Source: Euryodendron excelsum (Eukaryota > Streptophyta > Magnoliopsida > Ericales > Pentaphylacaceae). From it: DNA of 64,000 nucleotides. The notes below the pieces were generated by a model that worked only from the letters and a program-made list of their open reading frames with translations, was not told where the DNA came from and ran no database searches. Positions within the stretch are counted from its first letter, which is position 1. Each line of letters begins with the position of its first letter. A program made the translations under genes and the position numbers. This document shows positions 35,456-45,400 of this stretch, in pieces. The stretch covers positions 57,462,001 through 57,526,000 of the forward strand of contig CM065378.1 of assembly GCA_033060915.1 (NCBI GenBank). Direction: 5' to 3'.

Positions 35456-36698
35456 TTGGCTTGGCGCCACTACTAGTGGCGCCAGCTAGTTAGGAAAGTT
35501 TTAAGGTCGGCAAGCAACATATCTTCAGAAGATTTGGGCGCTTGTACTAGTGACTACCATGCAATTTTTAGCTTGATTTCAGTAGGAATGACTCCGGAAG
35601 GTCCAGGAAGGATTTAAGGGACCGGGAATGTCCTGGAAGGCTAAAAAGGGCAGGAACCCTTAGAATAGGGTCCCAGGGGTATTTGACTTGAAAAATGAGG
35701 ACAAGATGTGTCGAAAGGGTTGACTGGGCTATTAGGGGCAAAACGGTCAATTGGACCGGAAAACTGCCGGGACGGACTCAGAATGTCTTGGAAGAAGACC
35801 CGAGATTTAGGAACATTATTTAGAATTTTCCAGGAGGCTACCAGTTTGATACCTAGAGTCGATGTGGTCGGAAAAGGTGACCGGCCCACCAAGGGCAAAA
35901 CAGTCATTTCGCACCGAGTTTACCGGAATTGACTCGGAATGATCCGGAAAGATAATGGAAGGTTGAGAATACTATAAGAAGCATTCTCGGGAGGTTACCG
36001 GTTTGATACCCAGAGCCGGTGTGGTCCCCGGGGCGTTCGAATGCCTTGGGGCAAAATGGTCATCTTGATCGAAAAGTCTCGGAATTGGCCCGAAACTGAC
36101 TAGAAGGCACCTAATCATGCCGGATTACTTTTAAGACAATCTTGGAAGGGTGGACTTACCGTTCTGAGGACTTAGGTATTTTTTCAAGAAACGTATCGGA
36201 AATGGCCCTAGGGGCAGTTTGGTCATTTTTCACCGAAGTAGGCTAACAGGCACCGGTGTTGACCTGGGTTTTGAGTGTTTCCGTCACTCTGACAATGATC
36301 CCGTGATACAGGGGTTTGTTGGCAATTCCCTATATGGACCTGTTTGCGAGTATTTTCGCTACTTTGACGGTTGCGATGTTTACAAGTACTTCTGCTACTC
36401 TGACGGTTCGCGATCATTCCCGAGACTGCCTGATCTAGGGAAGCTGCTAAAGTGACTTAGCGCCTAAGAATCAACTTTCTCAGAAGGCGAGTCGAAACGG
36501 ACATTTTTATATTGGCAGGCTAGCAGGCGCCAAAGGTGGACCGTTCTACCATCTCGGGGACTTAGGGTCTCATCCCGGTCAACGGGTTTGAAAGGACTTA
36601 CTGTTTCGAAGAAACTTTTTTCAGAAAACGTGCCGGATTGGATAGACTTACCGTCTCAAGAAATCAACTTTCTCGAGAGAGGGATTGGAATTGGAATT

Positions 36699-36878
36699 GG
36701 AAAAGGGACTTATCGTCTTCAGAAAGACGTGCCTATTGAAATTGGAAAGGGGACTTACTGTCTTCGGGAAAACGAGCCTATTGGAATAAAAAAGGGGACT
36801 TACCATCTTCGGAAAGACGTGCCTATGGAAATTGAAAAGGGGACTTACCATCTTCAGAAATATGTGCCTATAGGATTG
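36699..36878 (+). repeat. Four 45-bp tandem repeats in an open frame
   Basis: Four units of 45 bp translate in one frame into 15-residue repeats (GKGTYRLQKDVPIEI and variants) inside an open stretch of about 106 codons (36588-36908) that lacks an ATG start. The unit length is a multiple of three, so the frame stays open. I treat it as an LTR minisatellite rather than a gene. Confidence 0.6.
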
Positions 36879-37830
36879 GACCGAGCAACGACCACAAGGG
36901 TATTTTGATTATTTTGCCTCTATTTGGGCTTAGTGGACCCGCGAAGCGATGAGTTGACTAGATTAGGACTAGAATTCTGGAATATATCCATATTGACTTG
37001 AACTCAAGTCTGGGCAGACTGTAGACTACCGAGCGGTCAAAAATGGGGTGCTTACAATGGTTATCAGCCATCTTTAACTTGTGCTGTCAATTTGTTTCTC
37101 TGTTTCTTTTGTTATTTTACTTTTGTCAAGATTGTCAGTAATCTTCGTTGGTGTCAGCAACCTTATTCTCTGCTACAGTTGTTGTTGCTTTTCTCAGACC
37201 TTAACCTATCCTCTTTGTCAATCAGTCTTCGATGGTGTAAACATGTCTGAGCTTTACTGATTCTCTTAAATATTTTTATCATTTCGTAGGCCTTGGTTTA
37301 TCAAACCAATTGAAATCAACAGTCTGCTTATGCAATGAAATCTTTTCACTTTGTCAAGTGTTACCAACCTTTTGTATCATCAGCAATCTTGACAAATTTC
37401 TCGTTTGAGCTTCCTTCATAATGCTCTTAAGAATGGCATGCTCAAACTGCATACTTCTTTTAGTGGAACAAATATGAGGATCGAAGGTATTCATTACAAA
37501 TGAGTTGGTCATAGATATCATCACCCATATACATATCCAAATCTTATTTCTTCTTATGTAGGTGTCTTCAATTTGGTTAAGACTCCAGTACTGACAGAAT
37601 TGACTTGATTTCTCACAAATTGCTTATATGCCATTTATGGTGTTGGCACTCTTATGAGGTGCCGGCAAAATCGTCTATGATATTTCACAGTTCATGATTG
37701 CCCATAAATCTGAACCATTTTCAATTAAACTAAGCTGCATACTTAAGTTAAACATATTAAATCATAATGACTAGGTTTGGTGATCATCAAAATCAATTAC
37801 CAGCTATGGAGATTATCCCTTGGGTCAACA

Positions 37831-38261
37831 ATCTCCCCCTTTTTGATGATGACAAAATCTTCTTTATAAACATAAGAAAAATATGAGAAATGAAGGACAT
37901 TATCCTCCCCCTTATTCGAAGAATAGATTCTATGCAACAATTAAGCTAACTGTATTGTACAAATCTCAAGTCACAAGGGGGAGATCATCAAAGGCAGTGC
38001 AGTTCTCCCCGCTTTTTGTCAAGAAATCAAAAAGGTTTAAAAATAATTAACAGGTACAATAGCAAAAAATATTAAAAAGAAATTTAAGTTATGTAAAGGA
38101 AGCAAGCATTCAAACAGCAAGCAGTAGATCCACCAAAAAGCATTGAAGCAGTAGTAACAAAAATATAAAGAGTGCATGAAATTATAAAGAAATTGTCTGA
38201 CAAACTGGTCCAAGGTGGCTAGTAATATCCAAAATAGAGATAAAATAAACTAAAAGTTTTA
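37831..38261 (-). mobile_element. Polypurine tract and 3' internal remnant of the Copia-type element
   Basis: On the minus strand this reads toward AAAAAGGGGGAGAT directly before the LTR. A second PPT-like run (CACAAGGGGGAGAT on the plus strand near 37973) and CTTTTTGTCAAGAAATC follow. No gag-pol frame survives and the element's 5' LTR is missing, so the insertion was cut by deletion. The right border, where the 176-bp MULE repeat resumes, is approximate. Confidence 0.5.
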
Positions 38262-38412
38262 ACTGGCCATAAAAACTCGGCCGTTGGGGTATCGAAATGG
38301 GGAGGAAGAGTCCGGAAAGTGTGAAACTTGACGAGAAGCACCGGTATGACACGAGTAACGTGTAGAAGTTGACGGCACGTCAATCAGTTTTCCAGTTTGG
38401 AAGTTATGCAAG
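38262..38412 (+). repeat. Right part of the 176-bp tandem repeat
   Basis: Resumes with CTCGGCCGTTGGGGTATCG, GTGTGAAACTTGACG and GTGACGGCACGTCAATC-like blocks, matching the units at 29127-29537. This shows that the Copia-type block was inserted into the array. The resumption is out of phase with the left cut, so bases were lost or gained at the junction. Confidence 0.65.
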
Positions 38413-38491
38413 TTAAGTTCAATTGCTTCACAAAAAGAAGAGTAAACAATTTCCTGATATAAATGCCATTTCGAATGCCCTTTTTTTCTAG

Positions 38492-38736
38492 GAAAAATTA
38501 CTATTTCAAATGGCATTTTTAGTTGGTGTATCTATACACTTTGTATTTTCTTTATTTTACACTTCGTATTCCCTTTATTTTTCTCTTATAAGAATACAAC
38601 GTAAAAACGCCTTTTGAAAAAGTATTTTTAATAAAAATATCTTTTCAAATAACGCTTAACTTAAAATACTAAATTAAGTTGAATCAATAGCTAAGTTGAA
38701 AAATAAGTGAAATTTCCTGTGTCAAAAAAATTAGCC
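38492..38736 (-). repeat. Right terminal inverted repeat of the MULE
   Basis: Reverse complement begins GGCTAATTTTTTTGACAC and matches the left repeat over about 240 bp with substitutions and small gaps. It ends only about 270-350 bp before the probable transcription start of the F-box gene. Confidence 0.7.
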
Positions 38737-38746
38737 TGCAATTCAC

Positions 38747-39146
38747 CCTACCAACCAAGTCAGCCGTGTCAAAAGCTACAATGATAAGTGCACAGGTTTC
38801 TAAAACGGCATCGTCTAGAACTTCTTACTCCTTGCACGACGCCGTTTAACGGGACAACCTCAATCGTTATGGTTCCAAACACAAGTAGGAGTGGTAGAAA
38901 ACGAGTTCTAGCAATGAAACGACAACGTTGTCTACTGTGACCCGAAAGTTCTACTGTGACCCGAAAGTTTGAGAAAGAGAATAAAAAACGCATTTAAGTA
39001 ATTTTCTCTTAAAAATTAATTTTGAGAGAGACAGAGAAAGATATCACCATTACCGCCGATCTTTTCAAAGTGGAAGAAAAAGGCACTCACTGACGAAGAA
39101 GAAGAACCGAAGATCCGATCAGATCTACCTTCGTCACGTTGCAGAT

Positions 39147-39186
<40 letters not shown>

Positions 39187-39239
39187 TTAATTATTATGTG
39201 CATGTATTTATCTTCATTTCTGATCGATTGTACTTGCAG
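38747..39239 (+). promoter_or_regulatory. Promoter and leader region of the FBL15 gene
   Basis: Lies between the MULE border and the coding start. It holds a near-perfect inverted repeat (AAACGGCATCGT at 38803-38814 with ACGACGCCGTTT at 38836-38847) and a perfect 19-bp tandem duplication (38932-38950 and 38951-38969). A GAGAGAGACAGAGA stretch near 39023 and a CT/AT microsatellite near 39147-39190 follow. No clear TATA box is placed. The transcription start is probably near 39,000-39,100, judged from the pyrimidine-rich leader-like sequence. Confidence 0.5.
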
Positions 39240-39347
39240 ATGAAGCAAAAGAAAGAGCTATTTTATATGTTTTTGCTTTTTCATTCCATTTGGCCGAACC
39301 AATGTGCAAATTGCAGGGTTTCTTTGACATCGCAATTGGTTCGGTGA
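39240..39347 (+). other. Possible upstream ORF (35 codons) in the FBL15 leader
   Basis: ATG at 39240-39242 opens 35 codons (begins MKQKKELFYMF) and stops at 39347, 121 bp before the main ATG. The ATG follows directly on CTTGCAG, so it could be the first codon after a leader intron. If present in the mRNA it would be expected to lower translation of the main frame. Confidence 0.35.
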
Positions 39348-39468
39348 TTTTGTGCAGAAGTTAGGGTTTTTCTTTCTTTATTTTTGTTAAGAAATGTGTG
39401 AGATCTTAAGCTAGGGTTTGTAAAGGCCTCGTCTTTGGGCCTGCAATCATTGTTCGTTGTGCGATTGC

Positions 39469-42400
39469 ATGAAGATTTGGTGTTGTTTTTGTTTCGGCGA
39501 AGTAGAGGAGGATAAGAAGGGGACAATGAGGGAGGGCATTTTCGGAAATGAAAGCGAGGCCAAGGCCGAGGATATGGAAAATGACGAGTCCGAAGGCTAT
39601 ATGCAAGGGTTTTCGCTGGGGAGCCTTGATGAGTTACAGTCGCAGGTGGTTGATGCAAGGAGGGACCTTGGAGAGAGAGAGCGCGGTGGTACTAGCACTG
39701 GTGATGGGTTTGCTTTGATGATTGGTAATTCGCGGGGTTTTGACCAGTTTGCTTCTAGTAGCGGTCAGGGTATGATGGATGTTAATTTGAATTTGGGTTT
39801 GGGTGAAGAGCGATTGTCTTCGTCCGCAGCATTGGGCAGAGAGGAATGTGACAGGGATTCTCACAATAAACGCCCTAAAGTGCATTCCTTGTCTCTGTGA
39901 GATCTCTCTCTCTCTCTCTCTCTCTCTGTGTGATAACGTTGTAAATGGAGCTGAACACTGATTTCCATGATCTTGCTTATTTACCGTGTTGTATACAAAA
40001 TCATAACAATTCATGACACTACTAGTACTATGGTAGTATTTTGTATGGTTATTTATATGTTTTCTTAATAGATCAAGGTATAAACACATAATGATAGGCA
40101 TTTTTAGTTTCTCAGTAATTGATTATGTGTTATTATCTCAATTGCTTGGCAAGTTGCGAGTCAGACAGAAATATGAAACCTTCCAGGAAATTCCTTGTCT
40201 TTTTATTTTTATGTAATTATGTAATTATTTGTTATATTTTGTGGGAATCATAGTTAAATGCCATCATAAGGATATGCAGCTCTTTTAGTATTGCATTTAA
40301 TTAAAGCAAAATAAAGCATGTCAAAATGAAATTCTGCGTTCAGATCATGTTGGAAATACAGTAATGATGGAAAAAATTGTTGTTTTGTTGTGCTTTTCTG
40401 ATGGAATCGTGAATATGTTTTGCTTTCTCTAGGCCTTTGTCCCATGCCTAAAGGATCTAGTAAACATAATCAAATGAGAATTTGAATCCTGTACTAGCAC
40501 AATGAAGTGAAATTTTGGTGCTTTATTGTATTCCTTTGATAGTTGTCACCTTTGGATTGTCAAAGTTATTATAGAAGCCCCCATGAGCGTTAAAAGATGT
40601 AAAATTGAGGTTGATCAAGTCCTTTGTTTGAAATTGTATGGTTCTACAGTCCTACATAAGTAATCCTACCGTTAGGTGAAATGAAGAATGGAATTCAAGA
40701 CAATTCAATTCCAACATAAGGTGTCTTTGACTTAAAAACTGTATAACACTATAAGGGCTCCTGGTTAAAATGCAATTAAAATGATAAATTTATCCTTAAA
40801 TTCAGTCAGGAGAATTGAGAAGTAATGTAATCATGCCCGAAATCTTTTACTTCAAAAACTAAATTTCTTGAATTACTTTGGTTCATGTATTATAAATTTC
40901 TATTTGTACAAAATTTCGTAAGTCGGTAGAATTTGAAGAAATTTTTTGATAAGTAAGAATGAATAGTTTTAAGGAATTTGGAAAGAGCCACAAAGGTAGT
41001 TTTGGGATTAATTAGAAGTGGGGAAAACAGTTATGGGGCAAAAGGAATGGAAATATTAATAGATTGGTGGGGCTAATTGGAAGTCTTGAGGGAGTATGTA
41101 GTGTGGACTACATAGGGGATTTAACATTGGTTGCCTACTGTGAGATGACATCAAATTTTGGGTGGCTCTGGCTAAGTACTTCAAAGACCCGAAGTTATGA
41201 TATTGAAGAAAACTATTGGCTTTTTGGACTTGCGTACCAAACACCACCCGCTGCAAAAAGGCTTGCATTTTACGTTTTGTAACACATGCTTCAAAACATA
41301 GTAAAACGGTTCATTCCAAGACAACGAATTTCAAACGTTGTTTCTATATTTGTCTTCTTAATGTTTTCCTTATAGGAAGAAAACATCAAATATATGAAGT
41401 AAAAGATCTGGAAAGACAGAATGGTGCCAGGGAAGAAAACAAGGGGACATAATACCATTAAAAATGTGCTTTTATATGATTGATTTGAACATAAGAAAAA
41501 CTTCAATCTTAGTAAATATGGATTTTAATAGCTCCTGTTTCATTAAATGTCTAATTGTTAATCGAATATGGTTCTCATATTTTGAAGTGCTCAGTAAGTT
41601 CCATTTTCACATCCTAGAGCATGTAGGAAACTATGTTCCCTTTCTTATTCCACCTACTGTAATGATTATGTATTTCTAGTGAAATTGTCCTAGTGTTTTT
41701 TTTTGCTTGCACATTGGCAGTGACTTGTTACTTAAAAGTGCTGATGGTGAGTGCCTCTTCAGGGACTGGGAGTGCCATTTTGCAGCCTCAACTTCTTCAG
41801 ATACTGACAGTTATAATTTCCGTACGACAGACTACAATACTAATGAGTGTGCCTTTAAGAATGAGACCTTTTCCCTATATCCACCCCTAAATGGTGGGTT
41901 TGATGAGAATCCCTCTGATTCTATTGGTGGGAGAGATGGAGGAGATGGGTGCAGTATTTCAAAAATGGAAGATTTAGAAGTTCGGATGGATCTTACTGAT
42001 GACTTGTTACATATGGTATCCATTGTCTCAGTGTTTTAGGATATTACTGTTTGCTACTTGGTTCTGGGTCTTGGCTGATTCTGGTTCATATTGTCTTATC
42101 GGCTCTCAGGTATTATCTTTCCTAAAGGACATTGATCTTTGTCGGGCAGCCATGGTCTGCACGCAGTGGCGGGCAGCTACTGCTCATGAAGATTTCTGGA
42201 GATTTTTGAACTTTAAGGATCGGAACATATCTGTGCAACAATGTGAGTACTATGTTATGTTAATTTAATCAACTACTGCCTCATTTACTTATAATTAGGT
42301 TTAGGTCTGTGCCATGCATGGTTTTTGTTATTTATTAAAATTTTGGGGCATAGAAAATGAAAGCTTATATTGAGAAAATGAGCCCCGAAATAAACTTCTA

Positions 42401-45400
42401 ATTTAAAGAAAAGATCAAAAATGATATGGTAATGGTATTTGGAAATTATGAGCATGAATCTAAATTCAACATTAATTATGATAGTCAATTAATTATCCTT
42501 TGTAACGTCTTATTGACTCAAATACATGTCTTTTTAATACTTATATTGTTTCTTTATGCATTTGTCGTACCGTTATAAACTGTATTTACTTAAATCAAAT
42601 AAAAAGCAACTTCATTATCTCCTTAACTTATTCAAATATTGCTTTAAATGCTTGATTCCATAAAATACATGAACTAATCTAATACGGTGAGCAAAAGAGA
42701 CTGATAATATCTCATCTCCTTATCAATGATGTTATATATACATATATAGGTATGTGTATGTGTATATCTGTCACAAAATGAAGACAACATGACCTAGAAG
42801 AACAAAGTTCCTCTCTCCATAAATGCTCTATCATCCAGCTGGATTACTTTGATTTTAAAATCTAAAGATCAATGGATACGTATACAGTCTAGAAAAGAAC
42901 ACTTAGAATACAAAAAGTCAAAGAGACCAAATCAATAAAAAATGTGTTGCTTAAGAGGGGAAAAACAAATACTCAGAAGGAACCACGTGTCGCAACCAGA
43001 ACAATAATTGCCTCCTTTTATATAGAGTATGTAGATATCTGTTTAGCATCAAAGCTTGAGGTTGAAATGTGTTGTGCTCTGGGAAAACTGTTTTTAGTGG
43101 TTCTGACATTTTCTCCTTCAACAATTGCCCATAAGCTAAGTTCCCCAAGTTCTTCCGTTCCCACTCCCTTTATTGGGACTCAAACCCCTCACCACCCGCT
43201 CTTCCCTGCCCACAACCCCCCAAATACAGTAGCAGGTGATGCCACTTGAGCTGGATAGCATGTGGTTACAAGAGACCTTTTCAAACGTATTGGAAATGAC
43301 CCAACATATTTTGAAATAAATCTGGAAGATGTCTACGTTAGAAAGTTAATGATGAGTTGTAATTTCATGGGTTTCCGGAGGTGATTGGTCTTTTTCATCT
43401 ATTCGTCTCTCCTCCTGGATTTGTGGACAAATCCTTAAGCAATATCATGCTAACCCATAATTTTCACTTTTTGTGGTTAGTATATCAAATTTTTCACAGA
43501 AGAAGTTTGATACCTTACCTATGTGCATCCCTTGTCAGATCCTGTGATGCCAGGGAGACGCTTCACCTATTAGGGACTCGTTCCTCAATGTGTTACAGGT
43601 GTCTCCACGTGTTAATGCCTCCCATAATATGCTCTTGGAGAGTAGGGCTTGATCCCATAGTGGCTTCCCTTAGGCGTCGATTTATTGCTTTTTCACATTG
43701 GTGCTTACTGGTTGCTTGGGTCTGCAGCTGGCCGGAGGAGCTCCATTGGAACTTGGTGTTTTCCAGCTCATTGTTTCTTTGAGCGCATGTGAGCATGCTC
43801 AATGTTTGGGGTGTTGTGAGTATGCTAGTTGGGATAACATTTTTTTTTCCTTGTGTTGTGTGTTTTGGTGGGGACCCGAGAGAGAAAGAGGGACTGCTTT
43901 TTGTATTCTGCAAGAGTTGCATGTTTGAAGTCTGGCTTGGGTGTGGAACAAGATAATTCTAGAGCCAATTATGGAACACCAATGAGTGTATTGTCTTGAG
44001 AAATTGCAAGTTTTATTATGCGTAGTAGCTCAATCTATTTGATGTCAACATGGAAAATTTGTGTTGTTATTCATTTCCACACCATGATGAAGCTGAAAAA
44101 AATTGACATCACATTAATGTACAAGAAAACTTACATATGTTGTATCATAATATATTTGAGTTTCTTGACCGTGGGAATCTGGAAAGGTTGTTTATTGTCC
44201 TATAATTTTGAACTTAAATTCTTAAAGGGAGCATATTTTTGGTTAACTTTTTCCAATATAACCTAATGGCTGCTGTATGTGCATCTACAGTTGAGGAGAT
44301 GTGTCATCGGTATCCGAATGCGACTGAAGTGAACATTTATGGTGCTCCTGCTATACATTCACTTGTTATGAAAGCAGTTTCATCATTAAGGTATATGACC
44401 TTTGATCTTTGCTGAATACTTGGGATAATTTGTTATGAATGCTGCTGATATATCTCATGCTTCGTAGGAATCTCATGGCTTTAACTTTGGGAAAAGGACA
44501 GCTAGGGGAAACTTTTTTCCAAGCCCTAACAGATTGCCAACTTTTAAAGAGTCTGGTTATCAATGATGCTACCCTTGGTAATGGTATTCAAGAAATACCT
44601 ATATACCATGATAGATTGACACAACTTCAAATTGTGAAATGCCGAGTGCTTCGTATTTCTGTCAGGTGATACAGTAGTAATTAATTGGACAAAGTGTCGC
44701 ATTTAGTTAACCTGCTTGAATTTGTGTACTAAAGTTTCAATTTTGCAGGTGCCCGCAACTTGAAACCTTGTCTTTGAAGCGCAGCAGTATGGCTCATGCC
44801 GTGCTCAACTGCCCTCTTTTGCGTGATCTTGATATAGCCGCTTGCCACAAGTTTTCAGATGCTGCAATTCGTTCGGCAGCAATATCGTGCCCGCTTTTAG
44901 AATCTTTAGATATGTCAAATTGCTCATGTGTGAGTGATGAAACACTACGTGAGATAGCCCTCACTTGTAGTAATCTACATGTTCTCAATGCTTCATACTG
45001 CACAAACATCTCTCTTGAGGTCAGTGTTCTAACTTTTGACCATTCCTATTTTGTTGATGTTGGGATATGCTTCCTTAAGTTGACCCGATTTCTTGCTTTC
45101 TTGGAAGTCTGTTAGACTGCCAATGTTGACAGTTCTCAAGCTTGACAGTTGTGAGGGCATAACTTCAGCTTCAATGGCGGCAATATCTCATAGTTATATG
45201 TTGGAGGTTTGAAGTTGCTTACTTGTCTCAGAAGTTTGCATTGCCTAGATGTTATTCAGTGTGCGAATAGTCTGAAACTTAGGAAGATAAAATTTTATTG
45301 CAATGTAGGTCTTGGTGCTTGACAATTGCAGTTCATTGGCATCTGTGTCCTTGGATCTCCCACGCCTGCAGAGTATAAGACTTGTCCATTGTCGCAAGTA

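Larger units (their letters stand above)
32269..37056 (+). mobile_element. Second Tat/Ogre-like solo LTR, 4788 bp
   Basis: Begins TGTCAGCCCAGATTTTTCG and ends GGGGTGCTTACA, flanked by the perfect duplication ATGGT (32264-32268 and 37057-37061). It shares with the copy at 17527-21983 the 5' block (CACCTAACTTGATTAAGG, GGTTGGTTACGTGTAAGG, ACGCACTAAGCCATCA), the TATA box and the 3' end, but the middle differs strongly, with different internal repeats. There is no internal domain or partner LTR. The different duplications show that the two insertions were independent. Confidence 0.82.
30267..37830 (-). mobile_element. Copia-type (SIRE-like) 3' LTR, interrupted by a solo LTR
   Basis: Reads TGTTGGCCCAAGTAGG at its left end and TTGGGTCAACA at its right end. 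Beyond the right end comes ATCTCCCCCTTTTTGATG, the reverse complement of a polypurine tract (AAAAAGGGGGAGAT). That makes this the 3' LTR of an element lying on the minus strand. Its own length without the inserted 32269-37061 segment is about 2.77 kb. It carries an array of GAGTCGACTC palindromes (31009-31255). Confidence 0.65.
12349..38736 (+). mobile_element. Large Mutator-like element (MULE) carrying transposase and PMD genes, with nested LTR insertions
   Basis: The outer ends are inverted copies. Both start GGCTAATTTT with TGACA a few bases later, and share AAGTTgAGCG/AAGTTaAGCG plus ATTTGAAA and further blocks over about 240 bp (12349-12590 with 38492-38736). Outside them stand GTGATTCAC (12340-12348) and GCAATTCAC (38738-38746), a 7/9 direct match differing by two transitions, as expected for an aged 9-bp MULE duplication; one extra T sits beside the right end. 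Inside are a MULE transposase, three other frames and a PMD gene. Removing two later insertions (about 6.2 kb and 8.7 kb) leaves about 11.4 kb, a plausible MULE size. Direction follows the transposase. Uncertainty: the inverted repeats are diverged and were aligned only by eye. Confidence 0.72.

Noticed and set aside
35568..36455. Several 60-88 residue frames in the second long LTR
   Set aside because: Overlapping on both strands in known LTR sequence; no retroviral-type domain.
30262..37835. Treating the Copia-type LTR as a solo LTR with its own duplication
   Set aside because: Flanks CGTTG and ATCTC do not match, and a polypurine tract follows the right end.
39634..40101. 155-residue minus ORF opposite FBL15 exon 1
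   Set aside because: Antisense shadow of the coding exon and its (CT)n intron start.
41056..41679. Frames within FBL15 intron 1
   Set aside because: No homology to F-box proteins, overlapping on both strands, partly in an interspersed repeat.
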